Assembly: GCA_023630585.1 (NCBI GenBank)
Contig: CM042541.1
Coordinates: 14,432,501 to 14,496,500, forward strand
Direction of reading: 5' to 3'
Length of the DNA: 64,000 bases
From: Cranoglanis bouderius
Lineage: Eukaryota > Chordata > Actinopteri > Siluriformes > Cranoglanididae
A program made the position numbers and the translations under genes. The notes under the pieces are model-generated. The model did not search any database. It saw nothing but the letters and a program-made list of their open reading frames with translations, and was not told where the DNA came from. This document shows, in pieces, positions 11,631 to 23,419 of the stretch; the stretch's first letter is position 1; every line of letters begins with the position of its first letter.

Positions 11631-13068
11631 ATCACCCTCATACATGTGCCTCACATGTTGAGCTTAGGACAACTCACTCAGAATGCTCTCAGAGAACTGC
11701 TTTCACTTCCACTACACCCTCTGCTATAAGTGATCTGATTATGAAGTCCAATTCTACATCCTGCCAGCTTGCACCTACTATTTTTACTACTAAAAATGTG
11801 TGTTAAAACTGAAACTGCTCCTCTTCATGTGGTTAATGACATTCTTCTGTCCATTGATTCTGGGCTAATAAGCATTTTAATTCTCCTTGATCTAAGCTCT
11901 GCATTTGAAACTGTCAGTCATGATATACTTATCTCTCATTTTTCTGAAATCAGCATCACTGGTCCATCTATCTCCTGGCTCACCTCCTACCTCAATGACA
12001 GAAAGTATTATATCACTATTGAAGGGTACATATCCGCCACGGCTCCTCTGACTCAGGGTGTTCCTCAAGGTTCTGTTCTTGGCCCACTACTGCTTATCAT
12101 TTATATGTATCCACTTGGTGACATCATACGCATGAATGGACAATTTCGTTGTTATGCTGATGACACCCAAATTTACCTTACCACCAGCTCTGATAAGCCA
12201 TCTTTCTCTGATTCACTCACTGCATGTATTAGGGACATCAAACACTGGATGTCCCTGAACTTTTTAAAAATGAATGATAATAAAACTGAAATATTGTTTA
12301 TTGGTTCGACTACTTCAGGCAAAAGGATGGGTATGTCATTTGATGGGGTTCCTTTTAAATATTCTTCCTCTGCCCGTAATCTTGGTTTTTTTTTTGACAC
12401 AACTCTCTCTTTTGATTCCCATATCAACGCTATAGTTAAAAACTCTTTTTACCACCTTTGTAATATTGCGTGTCTTTGATCCTCTCTCACTCTGACTGAT
12501 ACTGAAATCTTAGTTCATGCCCTAATCACTTCACATCTGGATTATTGTAATGCCCTATTGATTGGCTTGCCCAAAAAACACATTTCAAGATTACAGTATG
12601 TTCAAAATTCAGCTGCAAGGGCTCTCGCCTCCACCAGACGAGAGCCTTCTGCATGATCTCCACTGGCTACCTGTGGTATCACGTAATCAATTTAAGATAC
12701 TACTTCTAACATTCAAGGCACTAAATGGTCTTGCCCGTCCTTACTTGTCTGACTTACTTCACCCATACTGCCCTACTCGGTCCCTTAGATCATCAGAACG
12801 TGCCTTTTGTCCATACCTAGATTTCGGCTGTCCACTGCAGGTGGAAGGTCATTCTGTGTTCCTGCTCCGAAACTGTGGAACTCACTTCTCTGCCTAGTTT
12901 CAAGACCCAGCTAAAAACTTATCCGTTTGAAATGTATTTTCAATGATTTTTTCGTGTGTGTGTTGTATGTGTATATATTTTATGTATTTGATATATACTG
13001 TGTAAAGTGACCTTGAGCTTTGGAAAGGCGCTATATAAAACTTCTTCTTCTTCTTCTTCTTCTTCTTT
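11631..13068 (+). mobile_element. 5'-truncated non-LTR retrotransposon (L2-like LINE) inserted in Tc1-D
   Basis: The block encodes part of a LINE reverse transcriptase. It ends with a 3' tail CTTGAGCTTTGGAAAGGCGC, then TATATAAAA, then about nine CTT repeats (13042-13068). Short microsatellite tails are typical of L2/CR1-type LINEs. It lies inside the right inverted repeat of a Tc1-D element. The first 150 bases (11631-11790) are not clearly LINE-like and may be rearranged LINE or filler. L2 is the most likely clade from GVPQGSVLGPLL, the CYADDTQ motif and the C-terminal HDLHWLPV region. This is my reading, without a search. Confidence 0.8.
11775..12895 (+). pseudogene. L2-like LINE ORF2 reverse transcriptase, 3' part
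   Basis: One open stretch (11769-12479, 236 codons) carries reverse transcriptase motif A as LLDLSSAFETVSH (residues 39-51, where Asp is usual at the Glu before TV), the GVPQGSVLGPLL block (97-108) and the active-site YADD (129-132). Coding similarity continues after a stop at 12477 (TLTDTEILVHALITSHLDYC in a new frame). It resumes after another shift in 12562-12895 with LLHDLHWLPVVSRNQFKILL. The endonuclease domain and the N-terminal half are absent. It is a dead 5'-truncated copy, as most LINE insertions are. Confidence 0.85.
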
Positions 13069-13141
13069 TGATCTCAAACCCAAATCTCTTCAGTGCATAG
13101 CAAAAACAAAATTGCCATTCCAATACTTTCAGAGAGGACTG

Positions 13142-13887
13142 TACTAGACTCCTATTAGATATTTATTTCAATGCTTGCTATTTTCATTTTTAAATTGTCT
13201 CTTGTTTTAATGTTGCATTGTATTAAATTTAGTAGCAAGGGGAAAAAATGTTTTTTCTTTCTTTGAATATTTGTGAATTGAAATGGAAATAAACTATCAA
13301 AACCAGATTAGCTAAATTTCAGAGTAGCAAAACTGCAGGGTGAATCATAAATAGCTTCCTATTAGCCATATATTGCATTAAATAGAGTGCAGAAGCCATT
13401 ATGTTTAGGAATCAGGAATAGGAATAGGAATCAGGAAGCCATTTGGGGTACTCTCCAGTCTATTGATCAATGTTGCCACAGAAACAGCCATAAAAAGCTT
13501 GCCATTGTGAAGACTGTTATGGAGAAACACGTGTGTGCAGAAGACAATGAGACCTTTAAAGCAGGTATTTATTTGTGCAATTTTTATTAATGCATTTTAG
13601 CAGTGACTTCACATCTGTGTTTAAACTTTATCTTGTTGATACGTTTCAGGTTTCTCCCCATTCAAGAAGATATGAACTTGGTCTTGTATTATTGGAAATA
13701 TCTTCTAAAGATAGCCACCAAGTGGACAGATTTCACTCAAAAAATGTTAATAGCGCTGACACTGGAGCGCTGCCTTATTATTAATGGCTTTATAAATAAA
13801 CCCAACTAGCTAGCTAGGTAATGTTATATAACCACTGAACCACCAGGATCCCTCCAAAATTACATCACACCTTGACAGCCCCATCAT
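13142..13887. other. Unassigned sequence
   Basis: Only a short GGAATCAGGAATAGGAATAG internal repeat near 13407 stands out. Confidence 0.4.
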
Positions 13888-14140
13888 CCATCCGTCCATT
13901 TTCTGTACTGCTTATCCTACACAGGGTCACAGGGGAGCCTGAAGCCCATCCCAGGGAGCTTGGGGTGGGGGACACCCTGGACGGGGGGCCATCCCATTGC
14001 AGGGTACAATTGCACACACAACTTGCAAATGTCAATCAGCCTACAGTGCATGTCTTTGTACTGTGGGAGGAAACCGGAGTGCCTGGAGGAAACCCCTGAA
14101 GCACAGGGAGATGGTGCAGGCTCCACGCACACAGGGCGAA
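13888..14140 (+). repeat. Teleost interspersed repeat I copy
   Basis: It contains TCCGTCCATTTTCTGTACTG, CTTATCCTACACAGGGTCAC, GGGGGACACCCTGGAC, CCCATTGCAGGGTAC and GGGAGGAAACCGGAGTGCC in the family order. The tail is lost after about 14140. Confidence 0.8.
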
Positions 14141-14964
14141 TGCTTTATACAGTAGCTTACACCATTTCAACATTTCAAACATTTCAAGCACACCACCTAT
14201 CTGAAGTGCAGTAGTAAACACAGCATTGTTAACACACAATCGAGCATCATTAACAGGTGTATATTCCACACCATGTTCTTGAGATAGCGTTCTCAATAGG
14301 AGAAGGAGCAGGAAGCAGAAGAAAAGCCAGCTAATGAGATGTTAATTAAGTTGGATTACTTTTCCAGATGCCATCTTCTTATTGCAGGAGTGTGCGAGTG
14401 TGTGTGTATGCATGCATTTCAGTGCTCTCCAGGATTGTTTCCCCCAGCAGCCATTGACATAAAGTCATTCTCTAGACTGACACATGAATCTGAGAGAACA
14501 ATAAAGAGCCGGCACCCTCATGCTCTCCCTTCTCATTCTGTTAATTACAGTGGGAGAGAGCAGTGAACGGAACCAACCTGACACAGGTACGCTTCATTTA
14601 GCAGACTGCTTTAATCGCCGTGCCACCACCACTAGTCCCCTGCTGCCAGCTCCAAACGCAAGGCAATTAAATATACTGCCTGATCTGCACTCAAGTTTAA
14701 TCAGATAAGTGTGTTGTTTTGTGTTGTTTTGTGCGTGAGACCCTGTAATAATGTATAATGCAACAATATTATAGTAAACAAAGAAAAGACAGTGACTCAA
14801 TATCATTCATAGAGGGTGTGACTGCAGATCACAGTCTCTTAGCCCATGTCCTTGTGTTCACTGTGATGTCACATTGTATACTTGCTGCCATTTTGAGGAC
14901 CGATTAGATTAGAATGGGATGTGGAAAAGGTTTGTTTTTTTCACTGGAAATCTTTACATATATA
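14141..14964. other. Mostly unique sequence with one exon-like segment
   Basis: No repeat family is recognised. A 36-nt segment at 14551-14586 is bounded by a good acceptor and a plausible donor on the plus strand (see findings). Otherwise non-coding in appearance. Confidence 0.3.
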
Positions 14965-15044
14965 CAGTCATCTGAAAAAATAAAGATGTGATATTCTTCT
15001 GTGGAAAAAGTAGGTATACCCTTGGCCTCAGAAGCTAGTATTGC

Positions 15045-15705
15045 CCCCTTTAGCAGAAATAATTTTATCGCCTGTTTCAAATCCCCCCACAACATTTCAA
15101 TGGGATTCAAATCCGGGCTTTGACTAGGCCATTCCATAGCCTTCCATTCTTCTTTTTGAGCCATTCCTTGGTGGATTTGCTAGTGTGCTTAGGATCATTA
15201 TCCTGTTGAAAGGTGGCCTCACGTTATCTTCAAGCACTCTTTGATATGATGCAGAATCCATAGTTGAAACAATGAACACAAGCATTTCCACTACTGTGCT
15301 TCACAGTTGGTATGAGGTGCTTCTCCTGAATAGCTGTCTTTTGTCTGCGCCAAACATGTCTACTGTTATTGTGGCCACACAACTCTATCTTTGATAGAGT
15401 TATTAGAATTAGCCCATAATTCCAAAAGACCTGGTCTTAGCCTATATGCTCGTTGGCACGCCTCCCATACAGGTCAAATTTGTGCAATCTCTTTCTGATT
15501 GTAGACGCATGCATTTTGACACCAACAGTTGCAAGACTTACTAGCAGATCCTGTGATGAAATTTTGGGGTTCTTGGAGATTTCATTTTGCATCAGAGGGT
15601 CTGCTCTTGGGCTGAATTTGCTGGTATGGCCAGTCCTGGATAAGTTGGCAGTCATTTGAAATCTGTGCCATTTATAGATTATTTTCCTTACAGTGGAATG
15701 ATGTA
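15045..15705 (-). pseudogene. Family A Tc1 transposase, broken
   Basis: On the minus strand the N-terminal part reads TVRKIIYKWHRFQMTANLSR, then HASTIRKRLHKFDLYGRRA (15690-15440). The C-terminal core holds MEWPSQSPDLNPIEMLWGDL (about 15131-15075) with the third catalytic residue. Stops and frame changes separate these parts. The first helix-turn-helix is cut by the insertion of the family B element. Confidence 0.75.
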
Positions 15706-15714
15706 AAGTACCAT

Positions 15715-16575
15715 GCAAAAGTTTTAGGCAGGTGTGAAAAATGCTGTAAAGTAAAGATGCTTTCAAATATAGACATGTTAATAGTTTATATTTATCAATT
15801 AACAAAATGCAAAGTGAGTGAACAGAAGAAAAATCTACATCAAATCAATATTTGGTGTGACAACCCTTTGCTTTCAAAACAGCATCAATTCATCAATTCT
15901 TCTAGGTACACTTGCACACAGTTTTTGAAAGAACTCGGCAGGTAGGTTGGCCCAAACATCTTGGATAACTAACCACAGTTCTTCTATGGATTTGGGCAGC
16001 CTCAGTTGCTTTTCTGTCTTCATGTAATCCCAGACATACTTGATGATGTTGAGATCAGGGCTCTGTGGGGGCCATAGCATCACTTCCAGGACTCCTTGTT
16101 CTTCTTTACGCTGAAGATAGTTCTTAATGACCTTTGCTGTATGTTTGGGGTCGTTGTCATGCTGCAGAATATATTTGGGGCCAATCAGATGCCTCCCTGA
16201 TGGTATTGCATGATGGATAAGTATCTGCCTGTACTTCTCAGCAATGAGGAGACCATTAATTCTTACCAAATCCCCAACTTCATTTGTAGAAATGCAGCCC
16301 CAAACTTGCAAGGAACCCCCACCATGCTTCACTGTTGCCTGCAGACACTCATTCGTGTACCGCTCTCCAGCCCTTTGGCGAACAAACTACCTTCTGCTAC
16401 AGCCAAATATGTAAAATTTTGACTCATTAGTCCAGAACACCTGCTGCCATTTTTCTGCATCCCAGTTCCTGTGTTTTCGTGCATAGTTGAGTCGCTTGGC
16501 CTTGTTTCTACGTCAGAGGTATGGCTTTTTGGCCACAAGTCTTCCATGAAGACCACTTCTGACCAGATCTGATCT
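15715..16575 (-). mobile_element. Tc1-like element, family B, 5'-truncated, nested in Tc1-A
   Basis: The left end AGTACCATGCAAAAGTTTTA (the 3' end of the minus-strand element) matches the terminus TACAGTACTGTGCAAA of the short elements at 52252 and 55567. No matching opposite terminus is found near 16575, so the 5' end is lost. The element lies inside the N-terminal coding region of Tc1-A. Confidence 0.75.
15874..16556 (-). pseudogene. Family B Tc1 transposase with catalytic Glu changed to Lys
   Basis: The longest open stretch (16332-15874, 152 codons) begins MKHGGGSLQVWGCIS and contains the second catalytic Asp in LQHDNDPKHTAKV. The SPDLNIIKYVWDYMK block has Lys where Tc1 transposases carry the third catalytic Glu. 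Upstream (16556-16329) the catalytic N-terminal part is readable only in broken frames. The C-terminus ends RRIDELMLF. Even if translated it could not catalyse transposition. Confidence 0.8.
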
Positions 16576-16811
16576 GTAATTTAAATTGTAAAAATTACTA
16601 CAAAATGTCAATTTTATGTGGAATTCATTTGATAGAGTGCAACACCTTTATTAATAATCACTGTTTCAAAGAGGATCGAATGTTTGCTTGTCCAAATATG
16701 TAAAAAAAAATTTTTAAAAAAATAAAAATTAAAAAAAATTTCCATGGGGTGTACTTATTTTTTCACATGATTGTATGTCAAAGGAAGGTACTTACAAGGA
16801 CAGTAAGATGC

Positions 16812-16814
<3 letters not shown>

Positions 16815-16855
<41 letters not shown>
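16815..16855. repeat. (GT)n microsatellite
   Basis: About 20 GT units. Confidence 0.97.
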
Positions 16856-16857
<2 letters not shown>

Positions 16858-18271
16858 GAGATTCGCTCAGCCTTGAACTAGGTATCAGGTTATTTTAAAA
16901 TCCCTGCAGAAGCAGACGCAGATACACACAAACACGTCCCTACAGCTAATAGAAGAACAGCCCTGAAAGCCTCAGCTGTACTCTCCGAGTCACATTCCTC
17001 TCGAACATTCCGACTGTGCAAACCGCATGCTGGTACATCCCCAAGATCTGTAATTCAGTGATGGTCTGCATTGTGACCTGTTTACATCACCAGGCCCTGA
17101 CGCCAATTAACCTTTGAATGAGACTAATGATCTCTGTGTCTTAATGAATGCTTGCTCTCTGTGTCTTAATGAATGCGTGCATCGGGTAACACAGATGCGC
17201 TCGTATAAATGTAGTTGTCATAGAGGACAGAAACAACATGGTGTAAACAGTGATGATTTATTGCCACCACCAATCCAAGACAGGTCTTCTTCTTGACCCC
17301 CCTGCTCTGTCTGGCCTGGGTTTATGTCCAGGCTGATAAGGGTCAAATTAAAAAAGGTGTGGGGGCAGGTGGGGCACAGCTGAATCCACAGATTACTTTC
17401 GGTCAGGTCGATTGATCATTACACCGTAGAAAACCGACACAATTCGTCATTGGTGCCCATAAATCATGCACGCCGAACTGGTGATCTCATCCCTCAAGCG
17501 CAGGTCACCAAACCTGTTTATCTTGCTGCTCAAACAATCTATTATGTTTGAGGAAGCGCCAGGGAAGGATTTCCAGCGTGAGAATGTGTGTGGATATGTG
17601 TCAACATGGGCAGAAGAATGATTGCACAACAAATTACTGACACAAAGAGGTGGAAAAATGTGCAAATAGGGTATATAAATGGATAACAATAAGCCCCTTA
17701 GACCAGGCAGGCCAAATACTAGGAGTGCAGCTAATTTAGATAAGCTAAGCTAACACACTCGAAGCAATGGCACTTACTTTAGAGCCTGAGAAAAAAAAAA
17801 GCAGAATGTAAACAGTGAGCTTCGGGGGCAAAGGAACACCTGCGTGATGGCGACACACATTCCCTTCATGCTAAGCATTTAATGACTTACATTAAGCAGT
17901 GCCAGCTACTGATAGCCAGCCAGAGACCTGACACACATCCACGCTTTAGAATCACTTTTCAAAGTCACACCGCTTCCTGATGTGTGTGCTTTTTAAAATA
18001 AATCACCAGATGCAGAAGATGAAAACTGTGATTGAGCTAAAGCAGGAGTCTGCCGTCTCTGTGTCATCCTCATGCTAATTTATGTTTACAGACAGCGGGG
18101 TGTGTATATAATAAGTGTGTATTCCTCCATGCTGTGAAAGCTTCGGGTCAGTGGGGAGGAGGGGGTTTAGGATGTGGAAGATTTGCAGAGAATTCTGCTC
18201 TCTCTGAACCCTGCACAGTCTGATGAACTTACTGCAGGATGTTTCTCAGGCCCCTTGTCCACATGTATACC
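16856..18271. other. Mostly unique, GC-balanced sequence
   Basis: 16890-17130 and 17800-18240 lack repeat signatures and have an even base composition. A 25-bp imperfect direct repeat (GATCTCTGTGTCTTAATGAA type) occurs at about 17130-17176. No exon with good splice bounds was found. Part of 17210-17430 could be an old LTR, but the evidence is too thin to call. Confidence 0.3.
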
Positions 18272-18290
18272 TATATATATATATATATAT

Positions 18291-18322
<32 letters not shown>
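18272..18322. repeat. (AT)n microsatellite, interrupted
   Basis: Two AT runs separated by AGGT. Confidence 0.95.
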
Positions 18323-18325
<3 letters not shown>

Positions 18326-18436
18326 ATTATATTTTTACATAACGATGTGGCATACAGTGTCAGAAACCACATGAATCTGCACAGTTTGAGGTAAGTGTGC
18401 AATTTATGCATACAATATGCTAAACTAATTGTTATA

Positions 18437-20147
<1,711 letters not shown>

Positions 20148-20189
20148 GTTAACGGCACAGTATAGTGACTTGCTGGGTTGCTAGGCTGA

Positions 20190-20213
20190 TTGGCATCTCT
20201 AAATTGTCCGTAT

Positions 20214-20257
<44 letters not shown>

Positions 20258-20365
20258 ATTGTGCCCTGCGATGGTTTGGCACCCTGTCCATGGTGTCCCC
20301 TGCCTTGTGCTCCGAGTTCCTTGGGCTCCAGGCTCCCCATGACCCTGTGTAGGATAAGCGGTAAA
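20190..20365 (-). repeat. Teleost interspersed repeat I, reversed, with internal (GT)n
   Basis: The reverse complement of repeat I: TTGGCATCTCTAAATTGTCC, a GT run at 20216-20253, GTGATTGTGCCCTGCGATGG, then CCATGACCCTGTGTAGGATA. The GT run replaces the CACACACA segment of other copies. Confidence 0.8.
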
Positions 20366-21587
20366 GAAAATGTTTTTACAAATGCTAAGCAAAGTCATTT
20401 TAAAAGGAAATGTGCATGTGAGAAATTCCATGTTTCTCACCTCCCATATTTATTTTTTATTAAATGACGTAAAAAGTGGTGTGCCATGTTTAAAGCTCTT
20501 GGCCAAAATTCTTGGCAATTTGGACGGAAAATTTAAAATAAATTATTGAAATTGTTTTTTGTATAGTTGCGTGAATTATAATAATTTGTGTAACTTTTAA
20601 TGCTTTTGAAAATTAAAACAATAATAATTTGCTACGTAATCTTTTTTTCAAAATCCTTTAAAGATGTCCTTTTTTTATATTGTCCTTTGAATTGGACACT
20701 GCTCTACAAAACTGAAATGGCTTTAAATTAAACAAATGAAATTTATACATGGTCTGCATATTGATCATGATGTCATGTGTCAGGTGACCACCAAACTAGC
20801 AATGGAAAAGTCCTTGCATGATTTGACTCCTCTTGCTCCCTGCTACCCCTGAAGCAAAACTTTTGTTAGATGTAACAGCCAGATGAAGTGAAGCCACTTG
20901 GCAGAAAGATGGCGGGGGAACCTTTGTGACTCTGTTAAATATTCTGAAAAGGAGCAACAAGCTAACATCATCGAAAGGATACCAGCCAAAAACGCAAAGT
21001 CAGACAAGCTGGAAAACATCGTCATCATTTATTCAAAACAATCTGCTTCCAGATTAGCCTTTAACTCATCTTCTCTGTATCCATACGCCAAAAGACATTA
21101 GCGACATTTGTCAAATTCTTTGTCATTTCCATTTATATGCTTATGCGCACATTCAAAGGTTGCATTAAACAGATGGGATGGATGAAAACTACCCTCTAGA
21201 GACACCAGGCACATTCCATCATACATACCACAGTACGAGACCCTGAACAATGTACACAGCGTCCCCTGCTGGTGTCTATGTCAGTCAACTATACTGACAG
21301 ACACATGATGCCTCATTTAAATGCTCCACAATTTATGTATACATCCTTGTAGCTACACTCATTAGCCACAGTAGGCATTTTGTAGGTACACAGTTACTGA
21401 TCATCCATCCATCAATGTAAAGGGAGTACAACAGGATTTTATAATATACCTGGTGAACAGTCTCAGCACAGCAACACTGTTCTTATCCCAGCATTGACAC
21501 TGAGGTAGTTAAAAATATATACATACCCGTTTCTCTCTAAAAATGACAGGAAGGTTAATTATGTAAAGAATAAAACATTTGAAGGCA
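20366..21587. other. No feature recognised
   Basis: AT-rich unassigned DNA. Confidence 0.4.
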
Positions 21588-21690
21588 TGTTGTTATAGGA
21601 AATTAATCCACAACTGGGTGGTGTGATGAAGCAGAGTAACTGGTATTACTCCAAAGTTGATTCTTTTCCTATAACAGCACATCCAGAAGT
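21588..21690. repeat. Repeat V, foldback MITE-like copy
   Basis: The arms TGTTATAGGAAATTAATCCA (about 21590) and GATTCTTTTCCTATAACAGC (about 21659) are inverted copies separated by about 45 bp. The right arm recurs at about 2933, 7300 and 63850. There is no ORF. Confidence 0.5.
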
Positions 21691-23229
21691 GTTTTATTCC
21701 TCTTATAACACAGCAATTTGCCAATGCTACACATTTTTTATTTATTAATCTGTTTATACTTACGGATGCAACTTGAAACAAGTTCGTTCCTGTTGTCACT
21801 TATTGTACATTACAGTAGCTATAAATATCTCTCTCTTGAATTTAATAAACACAAAAAATTGCAACATGTCATTTCTATCAGGAAACAGCAAAGCATTCTC
21901 TGTCCTGAAGACTTTCCCGTCAACAATTTGATGTTTTTCTTTGTTAATGGAAAACACAGTTTTTAAAATCTGTTTATGTGAAGCATCCTCCATACATCTG
22001 TCCCTATGAATAAGCTGTTCTTATAGAAAGATAACATATTAGAATGAGCATGTTAATATAAACCTGTGATTTGCAGCTGCACAACTGCCAGAGCTGCTGT
22101 TAAAGCAAATTAATCACCACCTTTTGACCAATCACAGTTCAGAATTCAGTTGTAAGTACTGTAGAAGTAAAAAGTAAAAATGTTGAGAGGTGGCAAGCTT
22201 TCAGTGAGTGATGATTGTAGTGTGCCATTTCAGACAAATTGTCTTCTCCCATGTCTTGAGGAAATTTTAGTCTTTCTGCTTTCTGGTATGTCTATTGTTA
22301 AATGCACCATATAAATAAAATCAAATTGTATTGAATTATGCAGTGGGATGAAATATCATGCCTTTAGGGATGTGATGCAACACAGCAGACAAAACAAGAA
22401 AACAGTGTATATGATTAAAAAGAACAGGAGCAATATCAGGATAAACAAAACTGCATTAATGTAAAAAGATAAGCAATCTGATTGTGTAAACTGAATCATA
22501 AATAGGAGCATATAAATGGAACACCATATAGAATGAATAGATGTAGTAAACATATGCAGTGAATGGGAACAGTCCAGAATGGGTATCGTGCAGTAAGGTG
22601 CTAAAAGGTGGGTAATAGTAATGTAAGTAAGTAATGGGAATGGGATGTTATGGTACCTACTGCCTGATGGCTTGAAAGCAAAAAGTCTGCAAGTGTGATA
22701 GACAGGGCTGTCCACAATCCTGGCTTTGGAAATGCAGCACTTTATGGTAAAACTATTTAGGAATAATATGGACTTCAGTTCATACTGGTCAGTGCAACCC
22801 TGACCAGGCAGTTACTAAGGATTAAGGATTTAACCAAATACAAATACCTTATTCGTATTTGTTCTAAACAGCTACAGTGGGGTTTTTTTGTTTTGCTTTA
22901 GAGAGTTTGCCAGAAAGGTTAACATGGCATCTTGTTGAGACTAGAGGTGTGCCTCAGCATTTCTGTGATCTGGAGGGTTTTATATTCATGCATGTGCAAA
23001 CAGTTATATATGAATCGTGTGCGTTGCTACACAACACATTTACATAGCCTGGTCAGTATGGTGGTGCTTTAAATTAGAATACTTGTAAATTAGACTTTAA
23101 ATTAGACTACTACTATTTTGGAAAATAGAGCCAAATAATTCTGGTTCGATTGAATAAATAGAACTAAACAATTGGTGATAATAATAATATAAAATAAATA
23201 AATAGAAATTATTTAATTAAATGATTATT

Positions 23230-23231
<2 letters not shown>
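21691..23231. other. No feature recognised
   Basis: AT-rich unassigned DNA. A minus-strand open frame at 22356-22715 has hydrophobic low-complexity content and no recognisable domain. Confidence 0.4.

Positions 23232-23309
<78 letters not shown>
23232..23309. repeat. (AT)n microsatellite
   Basis: About 39 AT units in an AT-only neighbourhood. Confidence 0.97.
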
Positions 23310-23312
<3 letters not shown>

Positions 23313-23419
23313 TTGGTATAATTGTATAATAATAATTATTATAATTTTTAATTATTTTAAATAATTTTATTTAATAATAATGTATTATTTTATTCTATTA
23401 AATAAATAGAACCACATAC

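Larger units (their letters stand above)
10215..13141 (+). mobile_element. Tc1-like element, family D, both ends present, split by an L2 LINE
   Basis: The left end (AGTCCCCTCCAAAAGTACTG) and right end (CCAATACTTTCAGAGAGGAC, then TG, TA) are inverted copies of each other. The inverted repeats extend about 200 bp inward: AGATGTGTTAAACAACATGG at 10372 is matched by the complementary AAGTTGATTAACACATCTAG at 11559. The LINE occupies about 11631-13068 inside the right inverted repeat. The family D copy at 57440-57575 reads continuously across this junction, which confirms the insertion point. Without the LINE the element is about 1.49 kb, normal for Tc1. Confidence 0.85.
14965..16773 (-). mobile_element. 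Tc1-like element, family A, interrupted by Tc1-B
   Basis: The left end CAGTCATCTGAAAAAATAAA (after TA at 14963-14964) and the right end TTATTTTTTCACATGATTG (before TA at 16774-16775) are inverted copies. Minus-strand coding fragments flank a second Tc1 at about 15715-16575. Without that insert the element is about 950 bp, so it is also internally deleted. It is non-functional. Confidence 0.75.

Noticed and set aside
17210..17430. Minus-strand LTR suggested by a reversed AATAAA-like site
   Set aside because: No paired termini and no target duplication could be found.
22356..22715. 119-codon minus-strand ORF
   Set aside because: Hydrophobic low-complexity sequence without a recognisable domain or neighbouring signals.
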